In this document: one piece after another, positions 54,186-62,547 of the stretch
Numbering within the stretch: position 1 is the first letter of the stretch
Layout of the letters: every line of letters begins with the position of its first letter
Origin: BS750m-G57 sp964607575
GTDB lineage: Bacteria > Planctomycetota > Phycisphaerae > SM23-33
Length of the DNA stretch: 64,000 nt
Assembly (NCBI GenBank): GCA_964607575.1
Contig: CAZSLS010000003.1
Span: 1 to 64,000, forward strand
Direction of reading: 5' to 3'
Notes under the pieces: model-generated
What the model saw: only the letters and a program-made list of their open reading frames with translations
Database searches by the model: none
Told to the model about the DNA's origin: nothing
Program-made: the position numbers and the translations under genes

Positions 54186-55124
54186 ATGCCCATGGCCCGC
54201 AAGATGTATTATAGCGAACAGGAAGCCGCCGAGTTGTTGGGAGTCAGTGTTGAAGGGCTGGCCCAGTTTGTTCGAGACCAGCGTTTGCAGGTCTTCAAGG
54301 ACGGCGACAGGAACATGTACAAAGGCGACGAGGTCGAAGGCCTGGCGCCCGGCGCAGGCGGCGTGGAGGTTGAACTCGTACCCGCCGAAGACCTTACGTT
54401 GGGTGACGCCGACCCAATGGCCAGAACGGCGATAGACACCCCGCAATCCGCCGAAGATCTTTCGTTGGGTAACGCCGACCCGATGGCCAGAACGGTCATG
54501 GACAGTGCGGGATCCGACGCAGACGCCGTCACCCTCTCCGATGCCGAAGAACCGGCGAGTACCGGCGGAAAGGAAGACACGGTAATTACCGCCGAGGGTA
54601 TCAGCATCTTCGACGAAGAGGATCTGGAGATCGAAACTGCCGATCCAATGGCCAAGACGCAGATCGCCCCGAGCCTCGAAGATCAGATTGCACTGGACGG
54701 CGTCGGAAGCGGTTCTGGTTTGCTCGACCTGACACAGGAAAGCGACGATACTTCACTGGGCGCCGAGCTCCTGGACCACATCGATATCGAAGAACCCGTC
54801 GAGCCGGTGTCGTTTGACAGACCCGATCAACCGGCGGTGGCGATCCAACCGGTGGCAACTGAATTGGTGATCGACTCCGACAATGTTTCGGAGGTTCCGG
54901 ATCCGACCTCGGGGATGTTCGCCGGAATACTCGTCGGATGCGCGGCGGTTGCACTGCTTATAGGGGCAGTCTGTATCGCCGGGATAACGGATATGGTTCC
55001 CGAATACATTGATACTCTAAGCGAGAAGCTCATGATGGTTATGGTTGTCGCCGTGGCTTTCTCGCTGGTTGCCGGCGGCTTGGGTCTGATGCTGGGAAAG
55101 GCTGCTGCGTCAAAACGCATCTAG
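54186..55124 (+). CDS. Membrane-bound MerR-like/excisionase-type HTH protein with ADPMART repeats
   Basis: The 312-residue protein begins with a MerR/excisionase-like HTH (MYYSEQEAAELLGVSVEGLA, then LQVFKDGDRNMY). A 22-residue tandem repeat follows: EDLTLGDADPMARTAIDT and EDLSLGNADPMARTVMDS, with a third related ADPMAKTQI near residue 152. An acidic region leads to two C-terminal helices (GMFAGILVGCAAVALLIGAV; LMMVMVVAVAFSLVAGGLGL). The layout suggests a DNA- or partner-binding head tied to the membrane by an acidic linker. AGGAG precedes ATG 54186 by 4 bases and ATG 54192 by 10. The target is not visible. Confidence 0.7.
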   Translation: MPMARKMYYSEQEAAELLGVSVEGLAQFVRDQRLQVFKDGDRNMYKGDEVEGLAPGAGGVEVELVPAEDLTLGDADPMARTAIDTPQSAEDLSLGNADPMARTVMDSAGSDADAVTLSDAEEPASTGGKEDTVITAEGISIFDEEDLEIETADPMAKTQIAPSLEDQIALDGVGSGSGLLDLTQESDDTSLGAELLDHIDIEEPVEPVSFDRPDQPAVAIQPVATELVIDSDNVSEVPDPTSGMFAGILVGCAAVALLIGAVCIAGITDMVPEYIDTLSEKLMMVMVVAVAFSLVAGGLGLMLGKAAASKRI

Positions 55125-55202
55125 CCGACAAAACTCGAAGGCCGTCGCCTCATGCGGCCCGCTCGAGAAAGGACCTCTGACTCTTTGGAAAGGACTACTG
55201 CA

Positions 55203-56075
55203 ATGAAGAACAACCTCGTGATTCCTGTTTGTGTGCTGCTCCTGGTTGGTATGCTTGCCGCCGGCGGGTGCGTACCCAAAGCCGATCTCGACAAGGCGCT
55301 CGACCTGAACCGTAAGTGTCGCGACAAACTCCAGGAAGAGATGGCCAAGGCCCAGCAACTGCAGGCCGACAAACAGGCGATCCAGGACCAGCTTGCGGTA
55401 GCTGAAGCCCAGGCCAGGAAAGCCGAGAGCGACGTGGCGACAATGACCGCCGCCCGCGATGATCTGCAGGCTAAATTCGATAAACTCTTCGCAGATTTCG
55501 AGGCGCTCAGCAAGAAAGGACGTCCCGTGGCGCCGGTAGGGATCCTGCTTCCGGGAGCGGTCGACAAGGCGCTGAAGGCCTTCGCAGATGCCAACCCCGA
55601 TCTGGTGGAATACGACCCGAGGCTCGGGATGGTGAAGATCAAGTCAGACCTGACCTTTGCGCTCGGTTCGACCACCGCCACAGCCAGCGCCGTCGAGGCC
55701 CTGACCAAACTGGTGACGATCATCAACGATCCAGCCATTGCAAAGTACCACGTTTACATCGCGGGCCATACCGATGACGTTCCGGTCTCCAGGCCGGCTA
55801 CAAAGAAACGCCATCCGGACAACTGGTATCTTTCGGCACACCGGGCGGTATCGATAAAGAAAGTGATGCAGAAAGCCGGTCTGACGTCGGCGAGAATAGG
55901 CGTTATGGGATTCGGCGAGTACCACCCGGTAGCCCCCAACAAGACAAGTTCCGCGGGCAAGAAGCTTGGTAACAAGCTCAACAGGCGCGTGGAGATATGG
56001 ATCGTTCCGCCGAATCGATTTCTGACGAGTTCCGTGTCCTCGGGCGCGGGCGCAGAGGAAGTCGATGAGAAGTAG
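55203..56075 (+). CDS. OmpA-like peptidoglycan-binding lipoprotein
   Basis: The 290-residue protein has a lipoprotein signal (LLLVGMLAAGGC). Residues about 30-110 form a coiled coil with heptads (DKLQEEMAKAQQLQADKQAI). The C-terminal OmpA domain has YHVYIAGHTDDVPVSR and SAHRAVSIKKVMQKAG with RRVEIWI; GHTDD is the usual GHTDN-like ligand-binding site for peptidoglycan. It tethers the outer membrane or a lipid layer to the cell wall. GGAAAGGA lies ahead of ATG 55203. It ends the preceding transcript at a strong terminator (56099-56134). Confidence 0.88.
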   Translation: MKNNLVIPVCVLLLVGMLAAGGCVPKADLDKALDLNRKCRDKLQEEMAKAQQLQADKQAIQDQLAVAEAQARKAESDVATMTAARDDLQAKFDKLFADFEALSKKGRPVAPVGILLPGAVDKALKAFADANPDLVEYDPRLGMVKIKSDLTFALGSTTATASAVEALTKLVTIINDPAIAKYHVYIAGHTDDVPVSRPATKKRHPDNWYLSAHRAVSIKKVMQKAGLTSARIGVMGFGEYHPVAPNKTSSAGKKLGNKLNRRVEIWIVPPNRFLTSSVSSGAGAEEVDEK

Positions 56076-56098
56076 CCGATCCAGGCAACAGTAATTCA

Positions 56099-56134
56099 GG
56101 GCCCCGTTGCGTTCGTGCAGCGGGGCTCTTGTTT
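56099..56134 (+). terminator. Intrinsic terminator after the OmpA-like gene
   Basis: GGGCCCCGTTGC (56099-56110) pairs with GCAGCGGGGCTC (56117-56128), with one wobble and one weak pair, over the loop GTTCGT, followed by TTGTTT. It ends the operon that starts at 53724 but is only 14 bases before the resB start. Confidence 0.8.
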
Positions 56135-56141
56135 CAAGAGC
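56125..56141 (+). promoter_or_regulatory. Second hairpin overlapping the terminator and the resB ribosome site
   Basis: GCTCTTG (56125-56131) and CAAGAGC (56135-56141) pair perfectly around TTT. The first four bases are also needed for the terminator stem, so the two structures exclude each other. The second arm covers AAGAG, the only ribosome-site-like sequence before resB ATG 56148. This has the form of an attenuator or translational switch. Confidence 0.5.
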
Positions 56142-56147
56142 AGCGTA

Positions 56148-57749
56148 ATGTCCACGACGACACCCACACCACCCATCCCACCGCCGGACGCCCGGGAGCT
56201 CCGGCCCGCCGACCGCTCCATGGTTGCGTGCGTATGGCGCGTGGTCTCCGGCGTTTGGCTGGGAGTTGGACTTCTGCTGGCGCTGGCGGTCGCTTACGGG
56301 ACCCTGACGCTCGTCGAGCAATTCTGGTCCGGACCGAAATCGATCCTGCCTGCGGTGGGAAGTATCTACGCCCACTGGACCGTCCTGACGCTGACGTTCG
56401 CCGCGTGTGGAAATCTCGTGTTTGCGACGGTCCGAATACCGGTCCGCTGGGATCGCGCCGGAGCGTGGTGCAGCCACCTCGGTCTGATGTTCCTGGCTTT
56501 GGGATCGATAGTTTTCTGGCAGACGCGCACCGAGGGACAGTGTTTCATCTCGCGGGAGCGGAATGGCGGTTGGCCTACCATGAGGCATTTTTTCCAGTCG
56601 ACCGATGAGGTGGCTTGTCACGTTTACGACACGACAATGATGCAGTCCGCCTCGCCGCTACCGCCTACTGTCCAGACTGTTTTCGATTCTCCAACCGGCA
56701 TGGAACCCGTTGATATCGACGTGGATATCGTCGTCCCCGCCTCGGTGGCGCCTGAAGGCGTTTCGATAAAGGCTACCAGGATCTATCCCCGGGCGGAACT
56801 CAGGCAACAATGGTTGGACGATGCCCCGAGAATCACTCCAGCGGTCGAAATACAGTTCTCCCATGGCCAGGAGACCGCCCGGACAATCATGTGCCAGTCA
56901 TACGAAGAGACCTACCGCCTCGATCTGCACGAGTGCATTGTGGTATTCCAGGCTTCAGAAGCGATGAGCCAGGAAGAGATCGACCGGAGAAACGCCGCCA
57001 TCGCTCCCACGACTCAACCGTCGCGCCAGTTCTTCGTGATTCACTACACCGGTCGCGGGCAACCCGTACTGATCGTCGGTAGTGCTTCGGGCAAGTTGCA
57101 CCGCCGCCCGTTTCTTCCAGGCCAGAGCATCTCACCCGCCCAGGCGGAGCATCCAACTCGGATCACACTGATTCGCACGCTCGACCACGCCAGGAGAGGC
57201 ATAAACCTGGAGGTTGCCCCAGAGACCGTGCCCGACCGGCGGCCGGAGGCGGCGATAGAACTCACGATAAGGTCCGGGTCCTGGAAGGCTGATCGCGTAG
57301 TTCCTTACGGCGCGTATCTCACGGGGCGCCCCACGACCATACTCCTACCGTCGGGCCGCAGCATCTACGTCGCCTTTTCGCATCGTTGGCAGGAACTGCC
57401 CGAACCGATAAGGATCACCAGGCACGAGTTCAAGACCGCCCCGGCATCGAGAATGCCTGAAGATTACATCTGCGATCTGGAAATCGGAAGCGGTATCCAT
57501 GTGCGACGAGAAACGCTCAAATTGAATCTCCCGGTGAGTGTAGGGCGTTATCGCCTGCACCAGTCGACGTGGCAACCGAAAGAGGGGACTTCCGACTACA
57601 CTGATCCGTCGGCGATTATCCTCGGCGTGGCCGATCGCCCGGGAATATGGCTGATCTTTGTCGGTAGTATCGCGGTATGCCTGGGCTTCCCCTACGCGTT
57701 CTACGTCAAGCCGCTGATTCTCAAGAGCAGGGCAGGGGGGGCATCGTGA
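56148..57749 (+). CDS. resB: Cytochrome c biogenesis protein ResB/Ccs1
   Basis: The 533-residue protein has a Pro/Thr-rich cytoplasmic start, then membrane helices (RVVSGVWLGVGLLLALAVAY, LGLMFLALGSIVFW) and a long periplasmic domain. A final helix (GIWLIFVGSIAVCLGFPYAF) precedes a short tail. ResB/Ccs1 works with CcsA to move reduced haem and attach it to CxxCH cysteines. Three proteins in the window carry such motifs. Its stop overlaps the ccsA GTG by four bases. The ATG at 56148 follows the switch-like hairpin described separately. The conserved haem-ligand histidines could not be pinned by eye. Confidence 0.8.
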   Translation: MSTTTPTPPIPPPDARELRPADRSMVACVWRVVSGVWLGVGLLLALAVAYGTLTLVEQFWSGPKSILPAVGSIYAHWTVLTLTFAACGNLVFATVRIPVRWDRAGAWCSHLGLMFLALGSIVFWQTRTEGQCFISRERNGGWPTMRHFFQSTDEVACHVYDTTMMQSASPLPPTVQTVFDSPTGMEPVDIDVDIVVPASVAPEGVSIKATRIYPRAELRQQWLDDAPRITPAVEIQFSHGQETARTIMCQSYEETYRLDLHECIVVFQASEAMSQEEIDRRNAAIAPTTQPSRQFFVIHYTGRGQPVLIVGSASGKLHRRPFLPGQSISPAQAEHPTRITLIRTLDHARRGINLEVAPETVPDRRPEAAIELTIRSGSWKADRVVPYGAYLTGRPTTILLPSGRSIYVAFSHRWQELPEPIRITRHEFKTAPASRMPEDYICDLEIGSGIHVRRETLKLNLPVSVGRYRLHQSTWQPKEGTSDYTDPSAIILGVADRPGIWLIFVGSIAVCLGFPYAFYVKPLILKSRAGGAS

Positions 57750-59497
57750 ACTCTTGCAGGTTGATACTTCTGACGATGTGCCTGGTTGCGATGGGCATTG
57801 GCGGTTGTCGCAACGGGCGGGCGGACGCCAAAGAAGATCGCATCTTTGACGATCGGGCCATCGAGTTCTTCTCGAAGCTGGACCGCAAATCGCTACGAAT
57901 GCTCGCCGCACAGTTCGGAGGCCGGAAGTCCGGCGCCCTGGATTCCCTGGCGCACGATGAAGTAGCCCGCATAACCGGGACCGAGAAGCCCGACGGTGTC
58001 GAAGCGGCGGTTGCGTACCTGGAGTTCTACTTCAACGCGGGGCAATACCTCAGCAAGCCTGTTATCTTCGTTCGATCGCGGAAACTCCGGAGAATCGTCG
58101 CCGACAACCTGACAGGGTCGCACCTGGAGGTCTTCCAGCGGACCGGTCGCATACCGCCGGTAACTATCATGCTCGGTTCGGGTGATACGGTGATGGCCTT
58201 GGCGTCGCAGAACGAGTACGTGCGTGAAATGATGATGGCCCGGCGAATTACCATCGAGGATGTCCAATCGACCAAGCCGATAGGCACGCTGGGCGACCGG
58301 TGGACGCAGTTGCTTGACAGAAAGAACTTCAGGATTCTCCTCGGGCGTCTGAGCGGGCGATACGAAGCGTTCCTGGGTATCGAACTGCGTCTGATCCCGG
58401 GCTCCGGTCCGGTTTGGCCCAGGGTGGGTGAATCGCTCGTCCCTTCCGGTGGGCATACGCACTCTTCCGGATGCGAGTTGATCGCCAAACTTCGCGAAGC
58501 CTGGAAGAAGCGAGATGCATCAGGCGTCAACGCGGTAATAACCAGCATCTCCCAGACCGGCGCCGCGGCGAGCGATGAGTATCCCAAGGCGTCCCGATTG
58601 CAGTGGGAGTTGTTTTACAATGATGCGCACAAGGGGCATCCGGCTTTTGCGGGCTTCGTCGCGGCGTTTATGCTGTTCATAGTAGCCATTGCCACCGGGC
58701 GCCGCTGGGTCCGCAACTCTGCGATGGCGATCATGACGCTGTCGACGGTTGTTATTGGCGGCGCGTGGATTTTGAGGTGGATCGTCGGAGGCGAGGCATG
58801 GTACCTGCCCCCGATGATGACCCAGTACGGAGCGTTGGTTTCTTCGGCGGTGCTCGCCGCTGTTCTCGCGATAATTATCGAACTGTTCCGGAAGTACAAT
58901 TACATTGGGCTGGCCGCGTCCTTTTACGCCGCGGCGGTGCTGGTGTGGGTGTATTTCGGTAATACCCTCTTCCCCGGTACGGTCGACAGTTCCGTGGGCG
59001 GTGTGCGGGGTATACTCAAGCACGGATTGATGATAGTACACGTTTCGGTGATCGTGGTGGGGCACGCCCTTGCCGGGATGACGATAGTCACTTCTGTTGC
59101 GTACGTGGCGATTGCGTGCTTCAAGGGTCTCGGGGGCAAGTCGCCGAGTTCCCCGCCGGGACTTTTCGGTCCGGTGGGTGATTCGCCGCTTGCATCGGCC
59201 GATCGCTGCAATCTGATACTGGCCCAATCGGCATGCTGGACGCTGATTGTCGGGACGCTGCTGGGCGCCTGGTGGGCCGATGACGCCTGGTCGAGATGGT
59301 GGGGATGGGATCCCAAAGAGACCTGGGCGCTGATAACCTGCCTGTTCTTCCTGGCGGTGCTCCACGTTCGCCTGGTGACGCCGTCGAAGTATCGTGGTCT
59401 GTGGACCTCCGTCGCCTGCATATGCGGTGGAGCGGCGATGCTGATCAACTGGTTCGCGGTGAACTACCTGTTCTCCGGACTGCATTCGTACGGTTGA
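57746..59497 (+). CDS. ccsA: Cytochrome c assembly protein CcsA with N-terminal exported domain
   Basis: The 583-residue protein starts at GTG 57746 in the ResB stop (GTGA). A lipobox-like leader (LLTMCLVAMGIGGC) precedes an exported domain of about 280 residues, with GRKSGALDSLAHDEVARITG, similar to the GRxxPLDTLAREVLxxI block in fused CcsBA proteins of Bacteroidota. Multiple helices follow, and the WWD haem-handling motif WSRWWGWDPKETWALI near residue 520. It delivers haem and, with ResB, makes c-type cytochromes. Final helices flank WWD as usual. The extended N-terminus is the unusual part compared with short plant/cyanobacterial CcsA. Confidence 0.88.
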   Translation: MNSCRLILLTMCLVAMGIGGCRNGRADAKEDRIFDDRAIEFFSKLDRKSLRMLAAQFGGRKSGALDSLAHDEVARITGTEKPDGVEAAVAYLEFYFNAGQYLSKPVIFVRSRKLRRIVADNLTGSHLEVFQRTGRIPPVTIMLGSGDTVMALASQNEYVREMMMARRITIEDVQSTKPIGTLGDRWTQLLDRKNFRILLGRLSGRYEAFLGIELRLIPGSGPVWPRVGESLVPSGGHTHSSGCELIAKLREAWKKRDASGVNAVITSISQTGAAASDEYPKASRLQWELFYNDAHKGHPAFAGFVAAFMLFIVAIATGRRWVRNSAMAIMTLSTVVIGGAWILRWIVGGEAWYLPPMMTQYGALVSSAVLAAVLAIIIELFRKYNYIGLAASFYAAAVLVWVYFGNTLFPGTVDSSVGGVRGILKHGLMIVHVSVIVVGHALAGMTIVTSVAYVAIACFKGLGGKSPSSPPGLFGPVGDSPLASADRCNLILAQSACWTLIVGTLLGAWWADDAWSRWWGWDPKETWALITCLFFLAVLHVRLVTPSKYRGLWTSVACICGGAAMLINWFAVNYLFSGLHSYG

Positions 59498-59507
59498 TCC
59501 CGGCGTT

Positions 59508-60455
59508 TCACGAACAGAGCGACATTACCAGTTCCTGGAGGGCGGATTTGGGATTCTGCCCCGATTTCATGCCCAGGTCCGCGGAGATCAGCGATCGCAT
59601 ATCGGCTTGGAGTTTCACCAGACCCCGACGCTTCAGCATCGCCAGAAAAGCGCTCTGCTGGCGGTATGGCATGCGGAGGTTGGGTTTGCCCCCGGCGGAT
59701 AGTTCCTGTTGAGCCTGCAGCGCTCGGCGCAGGTGCCAGGCGATAGACCCCAGCGCCTGAAACTCCGCGCCGCGTATTCTCAGTGCCCCGTCGACCGCTT
59801 TCAGTGCGCCTGGAGCATCCCCGGCGGTTATCGCGTTGGTCAACTCAAACGCCGCGGGTCCTGCCGTTGCGGTAACGACCGCCGCGACGTCCTCGGCGGT
59901 AATCGTCTCGCGCTGTCCGATGTAGAGGCAGAGCTTTTCTATCTCGGCGTTTTGTGCGGCGAGATCTCTACCGATCCACTGTTCCAGCAGGGCGGCGCTC
60001 TGTGGGTCGATTTTCTTTCCGCGTTTGCCTGCGGCCTTCGTTAACCACTGGTTCAGAGAACTGTCGTCGGGCAGCTTGCAGTTCAGTATGACGCCGACCT
60101 TCGCCACCGCCTTCGCCAAACGAGTATTGCCCGGAAAGGACGCGACCATCAGGACCAATGCGGAAGTCTCGCAAGGATTATCGACGTACTCTTCCAATTT
60201 CTGGCGATGCTTGCTTATGAAGGTCTCGGCGTTTCGGATGAGTACTACTCTTGCCGCCGCCAGAAATGGCAGGGTCCGCAGTTCGTCCATGACATCGGCC
60301 AGTTCAAGATCGTTGGCCCCGTCGAAGTTGGCGATGCAGGTTTGCGGATCGGCCTGTCCGACGACGCGCGAGATAACCTCCGCGCGATAGTGATCCTGGA
60401 GAAACCCGTCACTACCGCAAAGGACGTAGATCGGTTTGAATCCGTCGGTGGCCAT
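59508..60455 (-). CDS. holA: DNA polymerase III delta subunit
   Basis: The 315-residue cytoplasmic protein is the clamp-loader delta subunit that opens the beta clamp. Sequence support: IYVLCGSDGFLQDHYRAEVI at the N-terminus, ELADVMDELRTLPFLAAARVV, DPQSAALLEQWIGRDLAAQN and FELTNAITAGDAPGALKAV, all in the expected order. The C-terminal region ALGSIAWHLRRALQAQQELS is family-like. The ATG at 60455 opens the family N-terminus. The ccsA gene ends only 10 bases from this stop, in convergent orientation. Nothing unusual in length. Confidence 0.9.
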   Translation of the reverse strand: MATDGFKPIYVLCGSDGFLQDHYRAEVISRVVGQADPQTCIANFDGANDLELADVMDELRTLPFLAAARVVLIRNAETFISKHRQKLEEYVDNPCETSALVLMVASFPGNTRLAKAVAKVGVILNCKLPDDSSLNQWLTKAAGKRGKKIDPQSAALLEQWIGRDLAAQNAEIEKLCLYIGQRETITAEDVAAVVTATAGPAAFELTNAITAGDAPGALKAVDGALRIRGAEFQALGSIAWHLRRALQAQQELSAGGKPNLRMPYRQQSAFLAMLKRRGLVKLQADMRSLISADLGMKSGQNPKSALQELVMSLCS

Positions 60456-60578
60456 GCCCTTAGGATACCGAAGAACTGCCCGGCGAGCAACCGGTAAGAG
60501 CGGTCGCCTCTGCGCGTGCGCATAACCCGCCCGCTCTGGTTACGGTAATGGTATCGCAGAGAATCGGTAGGGATTGAT

Positions 60579-60914
60579 CTATGCCTTGGGCAAGGTCAAT
60601 TCCGCCGGTCCGAACCTGGCGGAATTACTACCGGACGTCGCCAACTCGGATTTCTTACCGAGGCTGTGTTCGAGCAGATCAGCGTGAGAATAGAATATCT
60701 GCTTTCCGTTGCGTCTGGCTACTACAAGACCACTGGCTCGCAGGAGGCCCAGATGATGCGAAACGCTGGACTGCGGAAGCTTGAGTTTCTTGCAGATAGC
60801 GGTCACATTCATCTCGCCGTTGCCCAGCAATGCAATAATGCTGAGCCTGGTCTTGTCGCCCAGTGAGTGGAACACTCTGGCCAGGGCTTCAGGTTTCTTC
60901 AGTCGTAAGGTCAT
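60579..60914 (-). CDS. ArsR/SmtB-family transcription regulator
   Basis: The 111-residue winged-helix protein has VFHSLGDKTRLSIIALLGNG, then ICKKLKLPQSSVSHHLGLLR as the recognition region, and VVARRNGKQIFYSHAD as the wing. The classical metal site ELCVCDL is replaced by EMNVTAICKK, so arsenite or zinc sensing of the usual type is not supported. AAAGGT precedes the ATG at 60914. A candidate operator lies upstream (60968-60987). It could control itself or the small membrane peptide gene, which lies upstream of it on the same strand. Confidence 0.85.
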   Translation of the reverse strand: MTLRLKKPEALARVFHSLGDKTRLSIIALLGNGEMNVTAICKKLKLPQSSVSHHLGLLRASGLVVARRNGKQIFYSHADLLEHSLGKKSELATSGSNSARFGPAELTLPKA

Positions 60915-60967
60915 TATCTTACCTTTGGTGAGAACAAAAAAAATACATGCGCCACGATATCAACTAT

Positions 60968-60987
60968 CCGTTCGCATGAACAAACGG
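60968..60987. promoter_or_regulatory. Possible operator upstream of the ArsR-type gene
   Basis: CCGTT (60968-60972) and AACGG (60983-60987) are inverted, 10 bases apart, 54 bases ahead of the regulator start. This is in line with ArsR-type sites but short. Confidence 0.3.
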
Positions 60988-61003
60988 TACTGCCCGATCC
61001 TGT

Positions 61004-61026
61004 GATTTTCCCGCGTAGGGGAAATC
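61004..61026. other. Hairpin between the small peptide gene and the ArsR-type gene
   Basis: GATTTTCCC (61004-61012) pairs with GGGGAAATC (61018-61026) with one wobble, over loop GCGTA. No T-run follows on the minus strand, so it may be a processing or pausing structure after the peptide gene, or a leader structure of the regulator transcript. Confidence 0.45.
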
Positions 61027-61078
61027 GGCATTTACCCGCAGGTTCGGGCAGACTCGCACGTACCACGCAACAAATGGG

Positions 61079-61201
61079 TTACATTTGGCTGTCGCGATAT
61101 TTCTTCCAGAAAATAAGCACAGCTACGAGGACGATAACGGCGGGGATCGCCGTCCAATGTACATAACCACCGAACAGGCCCAGCATATTCAGATTAACCA
61201 T
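61079..61201 (-). CDS. Small single-pass membrane peptide, 40 residues
   Basis: A short reading frame: MVNLNMLGLFGGYVHW, then TAIPAVIVLVAVLIFWKKYR, ending DSQM. One hydrophobic helix (about 18-32) is followed by a basic KKYR anchor, so the C-terminus should be cytoplasmic. The ATG at 61201 is preceded by TTAGGAGCG with 8-base spacing, one of the clearest ribosome sites in the window. It lies downstream of prfA on the same strand, and a promoter-like TTGACC (61277-61282) sits between. I do not recognise the family; the shape recalls small membrane peptides attached to larger complexes. Confidence 0.65.
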   Translation of the reverse strand: MVNLNMLGLFGGYVHWTAIPAVIVLVAVLIFWKKYRDSQM

Positions 61202-61322
61202 ACTTCACGCTCCTAAGCAAGGACAACAAGACTGACCGTGTATACCACGTGCAATTAACACATATCCCGCCCCTTCGGTCAAGAAAAAAGTGATCCCTTT
61301 TCCACGGCGGTCGCTGGTGAGT

Positions 61323-62426
61323 TTAGAGATTCGCGAGCCTCTGTGCCTTGTCGTGGGCGACAAGAGCGTCGAGCATTGCGTCCAGGTCGCCCGCGACAAT
61401 TCGGTCGAGGTTGAAGTTGGCTCCTTCCTGTCCCTCGCCCTTCAGGCGGTGGTCGGTGCAGCGATTCTGAGGGAAATTATACGTTCTGACGCGTTGGCTT
61501 CGGTCTCCCGAACCGATCATTGATTTCCTGGCGGCGGCTTCGGAAGCGCGCTGTTTGCTTTGATGGTGTTCGTAGACCCGCGTCGTCATTATTCGTCTGG
61601 CCTTTGCGCGGTTCTTGTGCTGGCTCTTTTCGTCCCTCATCGACACAGTTATTCCGGTTTCGATGTGTTCGAGTTTGATTGCGGATTCGAGTTTATTGAC
61701 GCTCTGTCCACCGGGTCCCCCGGCGCGGCTGACGAATTCGTTTACGTCGCTGGCCCAGTCGATCCGGATGTCGATTTCCTTGGGTTCGGGCAGGACCGCG
61801 ACGGTCGCCGCCGAGGTGTGTATCCGTCCCTGCGATTCGGTTTTTGGTACTCTCTGGACGCGGTGTCCGCCTCCTTCGTATCCCAGGCGGCTCCATACGC
61901 CTTGTCCTGTGACGTTTACGATTACTTCGCGGAAGCCACCCATATCGGTTGCGTTCGCCGAGAGTATCTCGAACTTCCACTTTCGAGTTTCCGCGTAATG
62001 GCGGTACATGCCCAGCAGGTCGCCGACGAACAGTGCGGCCTCGTCGCCGCCCGTACCGGCACGGATTTCTATCAGGATCGAGTCTATCGCACTGTCCTTA
62101 TTCATTACGAGCAGGCCCTTGATATTTTCCATGGCGTCATCGGCCTGGTGTCGCATATCGTCGAGTTCGGCCGCTGCAAGTTCTTTCAGGTCGCTGTCGG
62201 CATGGGGGTCATCGACAATGCCTTGAGCTTCGTCGCGATCGGCGCGGAGTTTCTTGTACTTGCGATAGGGCTCGACGATTCTCCCCAGGCGTGCGTGCTC
62301 TTTCGAGAGTTTGATGATCCTGATAGAATCGCAGGCGATATCCGGATCGTTCATCTGCTCGAGCGTCTCGGTGAAGTGGCGATCGAGTTCGTCGAGTTTA
62401 TCGATTAGTGTATCCGGATTGGCCAT
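61323..62426 (-). CDS. prfA: Peptide chain release factor 1
   Basis: The 367-residue protein ends translation at UAA and UAG. Marks include AGTGGDEAALFVGDLLGMYR, YEGGGHRVQRVPKTESQGRI, and GGPGGQSVNKLESAI with the GGQ that reaches the peptidyl-transferase centre. The region preceding GGQ, WASDVNEFVSRAGG, is consistent. The ATG at 62426 starts the family sequence (LIDKLDELDRHF); the longer frame upstream is leader. It follows rpmE on the same strand, a usual order, but a clear terminator (62494-62530) stands between. No prmC methyltransferase gene is nearby, although one often follows. Confidence 0.95.
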   Translation of the reverse strand: MANPDTLIDKLDELDRHFTETLEQMNDPDIACDSIRIIKLSKEHARLGRIVEPYRKYKKLRADRDEAQGIVDDPHADSDLKELAAAELDDMRHQADDAMENIKGLLVMNKDSAIDSILIEIRAGTGGDEAALFVGDLLGMYRHYAETRKWKFEILSANATDMGGFREVIVNVTGQGVWSRLGYEGGGHRVQRVPKTESQGRIHTSAATVAVLPEPKEIDIRIDWASDVNEFVSRAGGPGGQSVNKLESAIKLEHIETGITVSMRDEKSQHKNRAKARRIMTTRVYEHHQSKQRASEAAARKSMIGSGDRSQRVRTYNFPQNRCTDHRLKGEGQEGANFNLDRIVAGDLDAMLDALVAHDKAQRLANL

Positions 62427-62493
62427 GATCGATCCCGGGGTCAGAGTACTTTGTAAGGTAATGCTGGTCGAGTGTTTTAGCTGATTGCGCAAA

Positions 62494-62530
62494 AACGCCG
62501 ACGTGCCCGAGAGGGTTCAACGTCGGCGTT
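62494..62530 (-). terminator. Intrinsic terminator after rpmE
   Basis: ACGTCGGCGTT and its complement AACGCCGACGT make a perfect 11-bp stem (62520-62530 with 62494-62504) over a 15-base loop; TTTTT overlaps and follows the distal arm on the minus strand. Confidence 0.85.
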
Positions 62531-62547
62531 ATAGGGGGTTGAAGAAG

